Source: Bacteroidales bacterium (lineage in GTDB: Bacteria; Bacteroidota; Bacteroidia; Bacteroidales; GCA-2748055). Taken from it: a stretch of DNA of 36,645 nucleotides. Under the pieces are notes generated by a model. The model worked only from the letters and a program-made list of their open reading frames with translations. It was not told the DNA's origin and did not search any database. Of this stretch, positions 17,299 through 28,700 are shown piece by piece. Location of the stretch: assembly GCA_029931975.1 (NCBI GenBank), contig JAOZQY010000038.1, forward strand, positions 1-36,645, in the 5' to 3' direction. How positions within the stretch are numbered: the first letter of the stretch is position 1; every line of letters starts with the position of its first letter. The position numbers and the translations under genes were made by a program.

Positions 17299-19356
17299 TT
17301 AATTTGCATTTTCCATATCATCCAGGATACGGATTTTCTGCTCCAGAACTCGGATTCTTTCGTGTGCAGCATCGATTTTTTCCTGGAATCCATGAATAGT
17401 CTCTTCTGAACTGTCCGATTGTTTAAAAAACCCAATGTTATTTTCCCAGACTCCCATATCGTTTCGAAGTTGCTGCAGTTTATTAATCAGCTTGTCTCTT
17501 TCAAAATTGATCTTCATTTCGGACCTGGGCGCATCTGCCATGCTGGCAATACGGTAGCGGAATTTGAAAATGCTGCGTTCAGACTCGTTCATTCCACTTT
17601 TTTCAAGTAAGTTGTCCTGAGCCAGTCTGAACTGCTCCTTGATCCATTCCTTTTTTCCTGAAGGCACGTAGCCAATAGCGTTGAATCTTGATTGAAAATC
17701 CTTCAGCGCCTCCAGATTTGTTTTGCGATTGTCTGTTGCTTCGAAAGCCTCCATTTCGGCCAAAAGTTGTTCCTTGGCTTTCAGATTCTCATCATAGGTG
17801 GAGTCAATATCTTCAAAATACTTTGACTTATTATTAAAGAATGAATCACATGCAGCCCTGAAACGCTTCCATAATTTATCAGAATCTCTCCGTGGAACCG
17901 GGCCTATCTCTTTCCACCTTTTCTGCAACTGGATGAGAGCGGTGGTAGTCTCCTTCCATTCTTTACTGTTAGACAAAGCTTCTGCTTTCTCAATTACTTC
18001 CAGCTTTAAACTCAGATTATCCTTCTGGTCCTCGTAGGCTGAAGCATAATACCTTGCCTTGTTCCCGAAAAAGACATCACATGCTGTTCTAAACCGCGCA
18101 TAGATAGTATTGTTATCCTTTTTTGGAGCATATCCAATGGCCTTCCACATTTTCTGGATCTCCAGCACCTTGTTGGTCATATCGGTCCATTCACCATGAG
18201 TGGTGTATACTGTTGCTGCTATATTTTCAATCTTCTCACAGAGGTTCACCTTCTTCTCCAGGTTCTCATGAAGTGATTCTTTCAGCCTGGAGTGATAATC
18301 CTGATGCTTTTTATTGATTACTGAAGTGGCCAGCTTGAAGCGGTCCCAGATCTCATCCCTGTTTTCTCTTGGTACAGGACCTATCTCTCTCCATCGTGTA
18401 TGATTCTTCTGAAGTACCTTAAAGGCATGTACAATGTTGGGCTCTTTATCGAGTTCCTCTGTACGCTCGCAAAGTTGCACCTTGAGTTCCAGGTTTTTCT
18501 TCAGATCCAGAGCACGAAGATCACGGTTGATTCTCACATAATCGTTAAATTTTTCAACGAAATAGTTATATGAATCCCATAAATCCTTCAAATTCTGATG
18601 AGGAACAACACCTACAGAAAACCACTGTTTCTGAAGGTCCTTGAACTTCCTGAATGTCAACTCGAAAGTATCCTGTCCCTCCATTAAAATTCTTAACTGT
18701 TCCAGAACCTCTTGTTTCTTTACAAGGTTTTCCTGTTTGGTCTTTTCCAGCTGACGTGTAAATTCCGCCTTCAGTCCCTTGTACTTATACAACAACTCTT
18801 TCATTGTTGCCTCAACAGGTTCCTCTGCAGGCTTAAAGTCCTCAAGGTTACCTCCCTCATTCAGGAAGTGTTTCTTCTTCTCTTCAAGCGCAGCAGCCAC
18901 CTTCTCATTAAAGACCTGCTTGATTTCCTCCACTTCTTTCCGGATATTGCCTTTTCCTGGCTTATCCAGTTTCTCACTCATTAACTTAACCAGATCTTCC
19001 TTACTCAGCAAGCCATAATTGATCTCCTCAGCTTCTGTGTCATGATGTTCATCATCATTTTCATCATAGATAGCATTGCTTTGCTTCTCCTCACTGTCGT
19101 TTATCAAATTTTCCGCATCGATTTTTAAAGAGGCCAGATCTTTTTCGGGAGTGGCTTCGATGGGCAGGACAGCCTCATTTTCGGGTACAGGCGCGCTTGA
19201 CCCGGGCTCTTCATGCTCAGCTTCCAGGCTTGTATTTTCCCCTATTTTTTCATTCTTCTCTTGCTCCTCTTTCAGCGTATCTGCTTGCCTGGTTTCTTCT
19301 TGTTTCTCTATGTTTGCAGTCTCGTTCAGAAAATCATTTTCATCAAAGTTTTTCAT
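17299..19356 (-). CDS. DUF349 repeat protein
   Basis: A 685-residue protein with an acidic, low-complexity N-terminal third (rich in Glu and Asn) and then five DUF349 repeats, each around a core like LQKRWKEIGPVPRRDSDKLW followed by a RFRxACDxFF helix, and a C-terminal coiled coil (about the last 70 residues). The function is not established; DUF349 proteins have been linked to nucleic acid binding and to late cell-cycle roles in other phyla. ATG 19356 (MKNFDEND) is preferred to the ATG at 19389 because a near -7 box (TTAATTTG, 19398-19391) lies directly next to the latter. Confidence 0.82.
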   Translation of the reverse strand: MKNFDENDFLNETANIEKQEETRQADTLKEEQEKNEKIGENTSLEAEHEEPGSSAPVPENEAVLPIEATPEKDLASLKIDAENLINDSEEKQSNAIYDENDDEHHDTEAEEINYGLLSKEDLVKLMSEKLDKPGKGNIRKEVEEIKQVFNEKVAAALEEKKKHFLNEGGNLEDFKPAEEPVEATMKELLYKYKGLKAEFTRQLEKTKQENLVKKQEVLEQLRILMEGQDTFELTFRKFKDLQKQWFSVGVVPHQNLKDLWDSYNYFVEKFNDYVRINRDLRALDLKKNLELKVQLCERTEELDKEPNIVHAFKVLQKNHTRWREIGPVPRENRDEIWDRFKLATSVINKKHQDYHSRLKESLHENLEKKVNLCEKIENIAATVYTTHGEWTDMTNKVLEIQKMWKAIGYAPKKDNNTIYARFRTACDVFFGNKARYYASAYEDQKDNLSLKLEVIEKAEALSNSKEWKETTTALIQLQKRWKEIGPVPRRDSDKLWKRFRAACDSFFNNKSKYFEDIDSTYDENLKAKEQLLAEMEAFEATDNRKTNLEALKDFQSRFNAIGYVPSGKKEWIKEQFRLAQDNLLEKSGMNESERSIFKFRYRIASMADAPRSEMKINFERDKLINKLQQLRNDMGVWENNIGFFKQSDSSEETIHGFQEKIDAAHERIRVLEQKIRILDDMENAN

Positions 19357-19442
19357 AACAGGTAGAGGATTAGTAGGTCGCTTGCACATACAAATTAATC
19401 AATTTTCATTAAATGGGCTCTTTTTCAGAAAAAAAACTGTCC

Positions 19443-19450
19443 TATCTTCG
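19443..19450 (+). promoter_or_regulatory. Candidate -7 box for trmD
   Basis: TATCTTCG differs from TAnnTTTG at one position and lies 17 bases before the trmD ATG at 19468; no -33 element seen. Confidence 0.35.
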
Positions 19451-19467
19451 TATAAATTCTCCCTGTT

Positions 19468-20154
19468 ATGCGTATCGACATAATTACAGTGTTACCAGCC
19501 CTGCTGGATGGTCCACTTAAACACTCCATCGTCAAAAGAGCCAGTAAGAAAGGTCTGGTTGACATCCAAATTCATGACCTGAGAAACTTTGCAAAAGGCA
19601 AGCACAGAAGTGTGGATGATTATGCCTTTGGTGGCGATGCCGGCATGGTGATGTCCATAGGTCCCATTCACAGGGCCATCACCCACCTGAGTTCATTGCG
19701 GGAATACGACGAGATAATCTACACATCGCCCGATGGGCACAGATTCGATCAACGGGAAGCCAACCGCCTGGCCACCTTAGAGAATGTCATTATCCTGTGT
19801 GGCCATTACAAAGGAGTGGATCAGAGAATCAGGGATCACCTGGTTACCCGTGAGATCTCCATTGGGGATTATGTGCTTACAGGAGGCGAACTGGCTGCCG
19901 CCATCATCACCGACAGTGTTGTCCGCCTTCTACCCGGAGCCATCTCCGATGAAACTTCAGCTCTAAGCGATTCCTTCCAGGATGGACTGCTTGCGCCACC
20001 TGTTTATACTCGACCGGCAGAATACCAGGGGTGGAAAGTGCCAGACATCCTTTTATCGGGACATGCTGCAAAGATAGACCAGTGGAAACATGAGCAATCT
20101 CTTGATCGAACACGAAAACTAAGACCCGATCTTCTGGAGGGATTTGAAGATTAA
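19468..20154 (+). CDS. trmD: tRNA (guanine-37-N1) methyltransferase
   Basis: A 228-residue SPOUT-fold enzyme that makes m1G37 in tRNAs reading CNN and GNN-type codons, preventing frameshifts. Seen: [30 protein letters not shown], the knotted SAM site [13 protein letters not shown] and [15 protein letters not shown], and the C-terminal part [19 protein letters not shown]. Here it stands alone rather than with rpsP/rimM/rplS. Its stop codon abuts the stop of the convergent channel gene. Confidence 0.96.
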   Translation: MRIDIITVLPALLDGPLKHSIVKRASKKGLVDIQIHDLRNFAKGKHRSVDDYAFGGDAGMVMSIGPIHRAITHLSSLREYDEIIYTSPDGHRFDQREANRLATLENVIILCGHYKGVDQRIRDHLVTREISIGDYVLTGGELAAAIITDSVVRLLPGAISDETSALSDSFQDGLLAPPVYTRPAEYQGWKVPDILLSGHAAKIDQWKHEQSLDRTRKLRPDLLEGFED

Positions 20155-21897
20155 CTAGCGCAGTACTTTTCGTACGAATGCCACGGTAAAGTAAGACATC
20201 AGGAAGAGTCCAAAGAAGCCTTCGATGGCAGATACCCAACGGACTGCACCATAGGGATAGTGATCTCCATAACCAATGGTCAGAAAGGTGATTGCACTAT
20301 GGTAAAATGAACGGGCCATCATGCTTAGCTGATCATCGACCGATGCAATAATATCGGCAGGGGTCCAGAGCAGCATGAAATAATAGAGCAGGCTGAAAAG
20401 CACAAAAAAAGTAAGCATGGTGATCAGCACCCTCACCGGACTGGTTGCATAGAGTCCGGCCTTGTCGAACAGCGCAAGTTTGAACCAGTAAAGAGGATAT
20501 TGATAGATGGCCGTATGCGGTTTTCCTTTTACAGAATCGTGAAGAATAGCTTTTGACTCGCACCTCTTGAATTCAACATAGGCCTTATCTTCGGCATTAT
20601 AGAGCCCCAGGTTTTTAAAATTTTCCTTCAGGATTCTGAACTGTTCTGCCCTTAAGATGTGACTACTTTTGGCCTGGCTGTAAATCATCTCTTTGACATG
20701 ATTGCTGTTCCAGTCCAGATAAAACCTTCCAAGCAGCCGCATGCCACCCATAAGAAGTGTGTCGATCTGTGCAGTAAATTCATGTGGATTCATATCGATG
20801 ATATCCCTGACTACCGTATTAGAGAGATCAATGGCGCTGCTTTTGTTCACCCTGAGATCCAGGAATCCATTAAGATGACAGAAGCGAAACGAAAGACTTG
20901 AGAACCACGATTTATAGAAGCTAAGCTGCTCATCACTGAAAAGGGTACGTTCAAAACTCACATCCACATTTTCAAACATCACTTCTTCGAAACTAAATAC
21001 CCCGCTTCCCAGGATGCCTCTTTTAAAACTGAATTTCCCGGAATCCATCTCGCATCCATCAAAAACCACCTCCCCGGCACCAAATATTGAGCGGTTAAAA
21101 TTCACCCTCCCTTTTCCAAACTCAACCGTTCTGAAGTCGACCCGTCCCGAACCAAATTCGGTCCGTTCAAAACTGAGTTCCACCTCCTTAAATGCTGCAA
21201 AATGAAAATCCACCTTTCCATCTCCAAATCGTGCTATCTTAAAGGATACTCTCTTTCCCCCGAAGTGGGCATTGATAAAACTCACATCTCCGTCATCAAA
21301 CTCCGCATTTGCAAAAGATAATGTGGCCCCACCAAATGAGGTGTACTGAAAATCTTTTATGCCCTTTCCAAAGACGCAGTTCTTAAAGCTTACATTATCT
21401 GCCTTGATCTTTACATTCTTAAAATTGAAATAGCCCTCAGAAAAATGGGTGTCATGAAAAGAAATAAGAGTGGTATCAAATACTACGGCTTCAAAATTCA
21501 CGCTTCCGCCGCTGATCCAGGCACCTCCCAGGTTGAACTCCTTCCCTTCAATAACTGCATTTGAAAAGTCCAATTCAGCATAGCCTTCAAAAAGCGCCTC
21601 CCGGGCAGTGAAGCCTTTAATCACCACCTTCTCTCTTGCATCCATATTGCGGGTAAGACGGTAATCGCGCAGGGAAAATTTTTCGATATAACAATGATCC
21701 AGGTTAATGGCTTCCCCCCGGTCAATGGCCTTGTAAATCTCCTTCTCCTCCATGTATCCCATCAGTTCCACCACCGACTTCTCCTTACCTGGTACATTAA
21801 AATGAACCAATGCAGTACCGGGAAACCTGACTCCTTCCTCTGTTTCAAATTTGAGCTTTTTGATTTCCGATGTAAAAGAGGTGTATCCGGGTAGCAT
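20155..21897 (-). CDS. Two-helix potassium channel with N-terminal 12-residue repeat solenoid
   Basis: A 580-residue protein. From about residue 135 to 332 it has 17 tandem 12-residue units of the pattern F-x-x-[AT]-x-F-G-x-G-x-[VL]-[SD], with Phe at n and n+5 in nearly every unit; this is a beta-solenoid of the pentapeptide-repeat-like type. A helical region (about 395-460) follows, then TM1 (488-510), a pore helix, the K+ selectivity filter TIGYGD (540-545) and TM2 (554-576). The solenoid should be cytoplasmic and could sense a ligand or anchor the channel, but this is inference. It has no typical RCK/TrkA-N gating domain. It lies 33 bases downstream of the addB-like gene and abuts trmD convergently. 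Confidence 0.8.
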   Translation of the reverse strand: MLPGYTSFTSEIKKLKFETEEGVRFPGTALVHFNVPGKEKSVVELMGYMEEKEIYKAIDRGEAINLDHCYIEKFSLRDYRLTRNMDAREKVVIKGFTAREALFEGYAELDFSNAVIEGKEFNLGGAWISGGSVNFEAVVFDTTLISFHDTHFSEGYFNFKNVKIKADNVSFKNCVFGKGIKDFQYTSFGGATLSFANAEFDDGDVSFINAHFGGKRVSFKIARFGDGKVDFHFAAFKEVELSFERTEFGSGRVDFRTVEFGKGRVNFNRSIFGAGEVVFDGCEMDSGKFSFKRGILGSGVFSFEEVMFENVDVSFERTLFSDEQLSFYKSWFSSLSFRFCHLNGFLDLRVNKSSAIDLSNTVVRDIIDMNPHEFTAQIDTLLMGGMRLLGRFYLDWNSNHVKEMIYSQAKSSHILRAEQFRILKENFKNLGLYNAEDKAYVEFKRCESKAILHDSVKGKPHTAIYQYPLYWFKLALFDKAGLYATSPVRVLITMLTFFVLFSLLYYFMLLWTPADIIASVDDQLSMMARSFYHSAITFLTIGYGDHYPYGAVRWVSAIEGFFGLFLMSYFTVAFVRKVLR

Positions 21898-21930
21898 TGC
21901 TAGATTGTTTATATGCTAAGATAGAGAAAC

Positions 21931-24801
21931 TCAATCAATGAATTTACGCTGACAGAGGGATGCGAAATCGCAGTAGCTGCATATTTTATCGTTCTCCCTC
22001 TGAACAAAAGGAATAGTTGGATCGAAGAGTTTTTGCACCAGCTCTTTCAGTAACTCCATAAACTGATTCTCCAGGGGAAAAAAGGAAGCCACTCTTCCCT
22101 CCTTCTTCAGACTGGTCATATTAAGGGCCGCATCAAATTCCTCTTTAAAAAGACCCTTCATGGAATACAGCCCTGGCATAACATCCTTCCCGGGGAAGGC
22201 CTCCCCCACCAGCCAGGCATAATAGAAGGTTTGCATTGCCGCACTGTTCCTGCTTCCGTAATTCCCGTCGAAGAGGCTCTCCACATCCCTGAATTTCTGA
22301 TCGGTCCGCCCGGTTTTATAATCAATTACCCTTAGCTGGCCTCCGACCCGGTCAATCCGGTCAATCTTTCCGCCCAGACTGAGTTCTATGGTTTTTCCTT
22401 CCACTTCAATTGCCAGGTTTCTCCTGTAGGTCGCCTCGGCGGCCACCAGCTCGAAGGGAGCAATGGTAGTATCCTGCTTCAGTACCTGCTTCATATACCT
22501 GAGCATTACGCTGAATATCAATATATTCCTACCTTCAATAGTTTCCTTTTTCCGTCCCTTATAGTGATGCTTTATGAATTGCTCTCTCAGCAAAGATTCG
22601 TACTCATTACTGCTCAATAACTTATTAAGGTCCTCTTTGCTGATTATCCCTCTATTCTTCCCGGCAATTTCAAGATACAATTCATTCAGACTGTCATGCA
22701 CAACGGTACCAAAACCACTGGCATCGATATCCTCAGATATTTCATCCATTTCACCCAGACCCGCTATGTAACGAAAATAATACTTCAGGGAGCAATCGAT
22801 ATAGGTGTTGATTGCCGAGGGCGAGAGATAGCGATCCTCTTCACTTCCCATTACATAGCGCCTGAGCTTTTGGGTGACTACTTCGCCATGTTCAATCTTG
22901 ATCGGAGTAATTTCCCGGGCCTGGACGTTCAGACCCGGTCGGATGACCTCCAGGCCCTTCTCAAAAATCAGCTGCCGTACATAGCGACTCATTTCTCCGG
23001 TCGACACACCTTCCGTACTTCCATTGAACAGGATATCCACACGGTCAGCACGTTGAAGGAGGCGGTAGAAGTAGTAGGCATAAATCGCATCCATCTCTTC
23101 CCTGGATGGCAGGCCGAATGCCATCCGTAGAGAATAGGGAATATGACTGTGAGTAGCCTCCTGGGCAGGCATGACTTCCTCGTTCATAGAAAGCAGGATC
23201 ACATGCCTGAAATCGAGTAGCCTGGTTTCCAGGATACCCATAATCTGCATGCCTGAAAGCGGTTCTCCCTCGAAAGGAATACGAAGATTTTGCAGGGATC
23301 TCCGAAGCAAGCGCTCCATTAACTGGTAGCTGATATCGCTTCGCTGCTCATTGAGCCTTTCAAACTTATTTACCTGCTTTAAAAGCTGGAAGCAAAACTC
23401 CCGGTCCAGGACATCCTCATGTCGACTGCCCCTTCCTGCAATCAGTTCAAGAAGATGCAGAAAGATCTTTCTCAGGTATTCCAGCAGGGAAGCCGCATTG
23501 TCCAGGGGCCTGAAGATCATTTGTTCCAGCTCTCCCTTAAAAAGCTCCCGGTCGATCATATGCATGTTTTCTCGGATTATCCGCCCGCTGAGCTCGACGG
23601 ATCCTCCCCCCTGCATCTTCCAGAAATAGGGGTGCTGCAGGATATCATTCACATCCTTATGGTAAAAACGGGTACTTCCGTCTGCTTTCTTCCTGGCATG
23701 GTAATGCAAACGCAGGAGACTGTCCAGAAAAGAGAATACCGGAGTGTTTTTCATGGGATAACCCATGGTTATATTTACTTCCTCCACACCCTCGGGCAGG
23801 GACATCAGGACAGGCAGGAGCAGCTCCTCATCACAAAGAACCAGGGCTGTATCTGTACTCTTGACAAGCCTGTCCGGATCTTCATCCTTCAGCAAATGAT
23901 ATACGGTCTTGGACTGGAGCACATCCGTTGGTAATTCGTAAATCCTGTATTGTTTTCCCTTTGCCAGTCCCTTAAAATCTTCCAGCTTTTCAGCTTCCGG
24001 GAAACGTAAGATATTTTCTCGCAAAAAGCGGCCCGCTTCTTCTCCTCTGTCATCCATGAAGCGCTGGTCATAATCCCAGAAAAAAGCGGCACCATGTTCC
24101 CGGAGGGTGGAAAAGATCACCTTCTCACACTGGTTTAAAGCATTGAACCCGGCAACTATGGTACGCCCCCTTCGTTCAAAAGCATGTTCCCCCTTCAGGA
24201 TTCTTTCGGCCAGTTCGCGATACTGCATTCCCTGGTAACCCTCTCCAGAATACCTGAGTTCTTCCTGCAGTTTATTATAGAGCCGGGGAAGTAGTTCCCA
24301 GGTCTGCAAAAACTGCCGCTTTTCCGGGGTCAGATTGCCCTCGTAAAATCCTTCCCAGAACTGCCTGATAAATACAAGCTGTTCGGGTTCCAGCCCGGCC
24401 AGGGGTTCCTCCAGTGCCTTCAGGTCACGGATGTTTCGAAAGAGTTGCTCTGCATCAACCAGGTACTTATCAAGCTCATCAAAATCCCGAATCATCATTT
24501 CACCCCATTGCAAGAACTGGTCAAGAGGCTCCGCCTGCTCCACCATCGCAGAGTAGATGTCGTACAAGCGAAACTGGAGTTCTACAGGGTCGCTCAAACC
24601 TAGCTTACTCTCTGTTTCAATAAAGTCACCTATCCCGCTAACCCGAGGCATCCACATACTTGAATCCGTTGACTCTGACATATAGCGCTGAAGGAAGAGT
24701 CCCGCCCGGCGATTGGGAAGAATGACCAGCAGGTCATCCTCTCCCTCCCTTGCAGTCCGCAGCAGATAATCTGCCAGTCGTTTTAAAATGGCTTCTGTCA
24801 T
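21931..24801 (-). CDS. AddB-like helicase/nuclease subunit with PD-(D/E)XK domain
   Basis: A 956-residue protein resembling AddB of helicase-nuclease complexes that process double-strand breaks. The helicase-like N-terminal part lacks a usable Walker A (LLVILPNRRAGLFL), as in many inactivated partners. The C-terminal nuclease has D814 in GGKIDRID, then D827 and K829 of VIDYKTG, and an iron-staple cysteine set: one Cys in INTYIDCSLKYYFRY (near residue 670) plus C941, C944 and C950. It is third in a 4-base-overlap operon after addA and a radical SAM gene, which supports pairing with AddA. Confidence 0.85.
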   Translation of the reverse strand: MTEAILKRLADYLLRTAREGEDDLLVILPNRRAGLFLQRYMSESTDSSMWMPRVSGIGDFIETESKLGLSDPVELQFRLYDIYSAMVEQAEPLDQFLQWGEMMIRDFDELDKYLVDAEQLFRNIRDLKALEEPLAGLEPEQLVFIRQFWEGFYEGNLTPEKRQFLQTWELLPRLYNKLQEELRYSGEGYQGMQYRELAERILKGEHAFERRGRTIVAGFNALNQCEKVIFSTLREHGAAFFWDYDQRFMDDRGEEAGRFLRENILRFPEAEKLEDFKGLAKGKQYRIYELPTDVLQSKTVYHLLKDEDPDRLVKSTDTALVLCDEELLLPVLMSLPEGVEEVNITMGYPMKNTPVFSFLDSLLRLHYHARKKADGSTRFYHKDVNDILQHPYFWKMQGGGSVELSGRIIRENMHMIDRELFKGELEQMIFRPLDNAASLLEYLRKIFLHLLELIAGRGSRHEDVLDREFCFQLLKQVNKFERLNEQRSDISYQLMERLLRRSLQNLRIPFEGEPLSGMQIMGILETRLLDFRHVILLSMNEEVMPAQEATHSHIPYSLRMAFGLPSREEMDAIYAYYFYRLLQRADRVDILFNGSTEGVSTGEMSRYVRQLIFEKGLEVIRPGLNVQAREITPIKIEHGEVVTQKLRRYVMGSEEDRYLSPSAINTYIDCSLKYYFRYIAGLGEMDEISEDIDASGFGTVVHDSLNELYLEIAGKNRGIISKEDLNKLLSSNEYESLLREQFIKHHYKGRKKETIEGRNILIFSVMLRYMKQVLKQDTTIAPFELVAAEATYRRNLAIEVEGKTIELSLGGKIDRIDRVGGQLRVIDYKTGRTDQKFRDVESLFDGNYGSRNSAAMQTFYYAWLVGEAFPGKDVMPGLYSMKGLFKEEFDAALNMTSLKKEGRVASFFPLENQFMELLKELVQKLFDPTIPFVQRENDKICSYCDFASLCQRKFID

Positions 24802-25745
24802 TTCCTTGCAATAAATTTCTTACCCTGCCAGCTATCCTCTTCCTCAAGCAGCTTTTCAAAAGCCTTCAATACTCCATCGTAACGAAGGCCCCAGCCTTCG
24901 AGCAATCCCATTCCCGGAGTAACTTCACCGGCTATGCGTTCGATCACTAGCCAGGGCGGTAAAAGTTCCATGATCTCCATCATCAGATCAAGGTATTCCT
25001 CCAGGGTAAAAGAGGGGAAATCCCCCGGTTTTTTTTCAAATTCCCTGGCCATGGCCGTCCCCCTGATGAGCTGTAATTGATGAAATTTCACTGAATCCAA
25101 AGGCCAATCTGCCAGTTCCCTGGCCGTGTGCAGGTAATCGCTACGCTGCTCGCCCGGAAGCCCGAGAATCAGGTGACCTCCCACATGAATTCCCCTCCGG
25201 GCTGTTTCCTCAATGGCCCAGCGGCTCTTTTCCACATCGTGCCCCCGGTTCACGCGAAGCAGGCTTTGGTTTAACATGGATTCTATACCATATTCAAGCA
25301 CCAGGTGACAACGCTTTGATAGCTCCGCAAAATAGTCCAGCTTCTCCTCATCCACACAATCGGGCCGTGTCCCCACCACAATGCCCATAATTTCAGGAAC
25401 AGCAAGCGCCTCTTCGTAGAGCTTTTGCAAATGCTCCAGATCTGCATAGGTATTGCTGAAGGCCTGAAAATATGCCAGGTAGCGTTTTGCCTTGCGATAA
25501 CGCTTCTTATGAAATTCCATGCCCTTTATAATCTGTTCGGTCACCGAGCTATGGGCATCCTTATAAGATGGATTGAATGCACGGTTATCGCAGAAAGTGC
25601 ATCCTCCCCAACCCACCTTTCCGTCCCGGTTCGGACAGGTAAAACCAGCATTAATGCTTATCTTCTGAACACGCTCCCCATACTCCCTTCGGAAATAGTC
25701 GCTGTAAGCATTAAATCTTCTGTTTGTCCCCCAGGAATAGCTCAT
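24798..25745 (-). CDS. YhcC-type radical SAM protein (TIGR01212-like)
   Basis: A 315-residue radical SAM enzyme. The cluster cysteines appear in TCPNRDGKVGWGGCTFCDN, with spacing Cys-x12-Cys-x2-Cys as in the YhcC/Elp3-like group; GGHLILGLPGE is a later SAM-fold strand. Substrate is unproven. Both neighbours overlap it by 4 bases (ATGA-type), placing it between the two subunits of a recombination nuclease, an unexpected location. Confidence 0.88.
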   Translation of the reverse strand: MSYSWGTNRRFNAYSDYFRREYGERVQKISINAGFTCPNRDGKVGWGGCTFCDNRAFNPSYKDAHSSVTEQIIKGMEFHKKRYRKAKRYLAYFQAFSNTYADLEHLQKLYEEALAVPEIMGIVVGTRPDCVDEEKLDYFAELSKRCHLVLEYGIESMLNQSLLRVNRGHDVEKSRWAIEETARRGIHVGGHLILGLPGEQRSDYLHTARELADWPLDSVKFHQLQLIRGTAMAREFEKKPGDFPSFTLEEYLDLMMEIMELLPPWLVIERIAGEVTPGMGLLEGWGLRYDGVLKAFEKLLEEEDSWQGKKFIARK

Positions 25746-28700
25746 GCTTCAACCTTTATGGTTTGATCCAACATCACGTACCAGAGATAGCCATCTACCT
25801 GCTGATGGCCCATCTGCTTTAATTGTTCCATATAGCCCCTTACTTGCTTATGATAAGCAGATTTTTGTTGTTCCCCAAATTTAAAATCCACCACGGTTAC
25901 CTTGTGGGGACCTATCATCACCCTATCGGGTCTGAGTACCCTGGAATCACCACAAAGAATGGCCCGTTCATTAATAACCCTTTCCCTGCCGGAGAACCAG
26001 TCTGATACCAGGGGCTGCCTTATTTTTGAACGGATCAGCTCCTCCAGTGAGACTCTTTCGCCCCGGGGAACCAGGCCCGATTGCACATAACGATCCAAGA
26101 GCAAGGTAAGATCCTCAAGGCTCTTCATACCGGAAAAAAGCTCGTGCATCATATTTCCAAAACTCCGCTCAGTTCTGAACAGCCCCTGTTCATCCACAAA
26201 AAACTGATCATTTCTCAGGCGAATCCGAAGGGAGCGGCTTCGCACATTCACCGGATAATCTGAAAATTCCCAGGGATCCTTAAGTTTCTCTTTTGTGACA
26301 ATGGGCCTGCTTTCTCCGTAATCCAGATAGTTCTTATCCAAAAACTCTTTCAAAGGCGGCGTACAGGGCTCTTTCACGGGCCGACTGCTCAGAATGGCTG
26401 CCAGCAAATCATTCACTTTTTTCATACCCTTTCCCTTGCTACCAGGAAGCCCGAGAATTAGTTGGTCCTTTGCCCTGGTACAGGCCACATAGAGAAGATT
26501 CAGGTTATCCATATAGGATTTCATACGCTCCCGGTAATAGTCAGGGGCAAAGCTGGAATGAATCAGTTCCTTCTTGTATTTTAGTGGAACCACCGGAATC
26601 CGATCGAGCCCGGTACCCCCGGTCCGGCACCAGAGAATGTTCGCATGCCTCGAATCAGGTGTCAGAGACCAGTCGCAGAAAGGTATAATCACAGCCTTAA
26701 ATTCCAATCCCTTGGATTTATGAATGGTCATAATTCGAATTGCATTGGAGGCCTCCGAAACAGCCACGCTCTTCTTGTCACCGTTTTGTTCCCAGTAATC
26801 CAGGAAATCGGCCACTCCCATAGCCTCCTTTCGCTGCAGTTCCATGATCAGTTCCTGGAAGGCCTGAATATAGGGCATATCTTCAGACCGTTGTCCCAGC
26901 TTAAAAATCTCAACAAGGTTTTCACTGAGCTCATAAAGAGGCAAAAGTTTTAATCGCTCCTTTTGTTCAATAAAGTTTGTTGGGAAAAGCTTTTCGGGAC
27001 TCAATTCATGCATAAACCGGCTTCCCTCCACATCCACAGAGTCATCCTGTAAAAGGGTATAGAGCTGTTTGAGCAGGGCGTTATTTACAATATGGTCGGG
27101 CTGAAGGGTATAGCGCAGGAGGGATACCAGGAAGGACACAGAGGTATTCTGGATCAGCAGCAGGGAATCATTAGATATCAGCCTGAAATTCCCATTCTTC
27201 CTACTTTGTCTGGCATGTTCAAGCAGGCTGGATGCCACCTGCGCACCCTGCCTGCTGCTGCGTACCAGGATGGCTATCTGACCTGGCTCAATCCCGGTCG
27301 CCTGCAAATCCTCTACCCACCCTGGCAGGGACTCCAGAACACCCTCAGTAAATACTCCATCCTCGTTTTCAAATATGTGCCATTGTACACGCCCTCCGGT
27401 TCCCTGGAGCTTATCAGGTATATTCTGCACCACATCGTCATAGGCTAAGCGAAAACGTTGCTCTTCCCTGTGGGCCTCCTCCCTGCTGATTACGGAAAAG
27501 CTTAACTCCCTGGAGATCTCATCACCAAGCAAAGCCGATGCCAGTTGAAACAGACTGTTATTGAAACGCACAATATTTTCCGAGCTGCGGTAATTCTTGT
27601 CCAGCTTTTCTATTTGCAGTTCCTGATGCCTGAAGTCTTCTTCAAGGTCACTAGCCAGAATTTTCCAGTCAGAGTTTCTCCATCGGTAGATGGATTGTTT
27701 CACATCCCCCACCACCAGATTTTCATTTCCGGAAGCCAGAGAGTTATCCAGGAGCGGCCTGAAATTCTCATACTGGAAGAAAGAAGTATCCTGGAACTCA
27801 TCCAGCATGATATGATGGAATCGGTTACCGGTTCGTTCGTAAATAAAGGGCACCTGGCTACCGCCGATAATACCTTTCAGGAAGCGGCTCGAATCGGCAA
27901 TCAAAAACAAATTCTTTTCCCTGGTATATTCCCTCACGTAGTTCCAGATATCGGCCAGTATACCCAGGGTATAGAAATAAGAACGAACCGCCTCCACCGT
28001 ATTCAATACCACCCATTGCTGGTATAGTTTATTCAAAAGGGGCATCAATTCATTTTCAACCAGGCTCAGTATTCCGGGTCCATCATTTTTCTTTAACCAG
28101 GGAGCCGGATCGGTCATCCCCTTCAGGCGGGTATCTGAAAAGCTGAGTTTCTCTCCATCCCGGGCCTTTAAAAAGATAATCGGTATGGACCTTGAAGCCC
28201 CTGAAAATCCCTCAGGCTCAAGATTTGCCATTTGTATCTTTTGCAGGGCAAAACTTCCTGTTTCTTTTAGCAGCCTGTTACTTTCCCGTTCCAGCCTGCG
28301 GATATCAGCCAGGTAGAGATCCAGGTTTTCCTTGTTCAGCACCTCTATGTTCTGATGTTCAAAGAGGGACTGGAAAGCTTCCATAAACAATTGCTTCCCA
28401 AGAAGAATAATCTCGTTCTTAAAGTTCCAGGAGGCAGTACTCTCCATGCGTTCTTCAGCAAAACGGATGAGCCAGCGTTGCAGGTCCTCTCTGCTGCCCA
28501 GGTCATGGAACATGCGATCAACGGCAAGAGAGAGCACCCGGCTATGATCCAGTTCCAGGTTGTAACCCGGTTGTATTCCAATTTCCCTGGTAAAAGCTCG
28601 GATTACACTCTGGAAAAACTTATCAATGGTTCCGACGGAAAAACCGGAATAGTCATTCAGGATTCCCTTCAGGAGAGCTTCGGACCTCTGGCTGATCGCA

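Noticed and set aside
20880-21495. 36-base periodicity resembling a tandem or CRISPR-like repeat
   Set aside because: It follows the 12-residue protein repeat in one open frame; unit sequences vary and there are no constant repeats with variable spacers.
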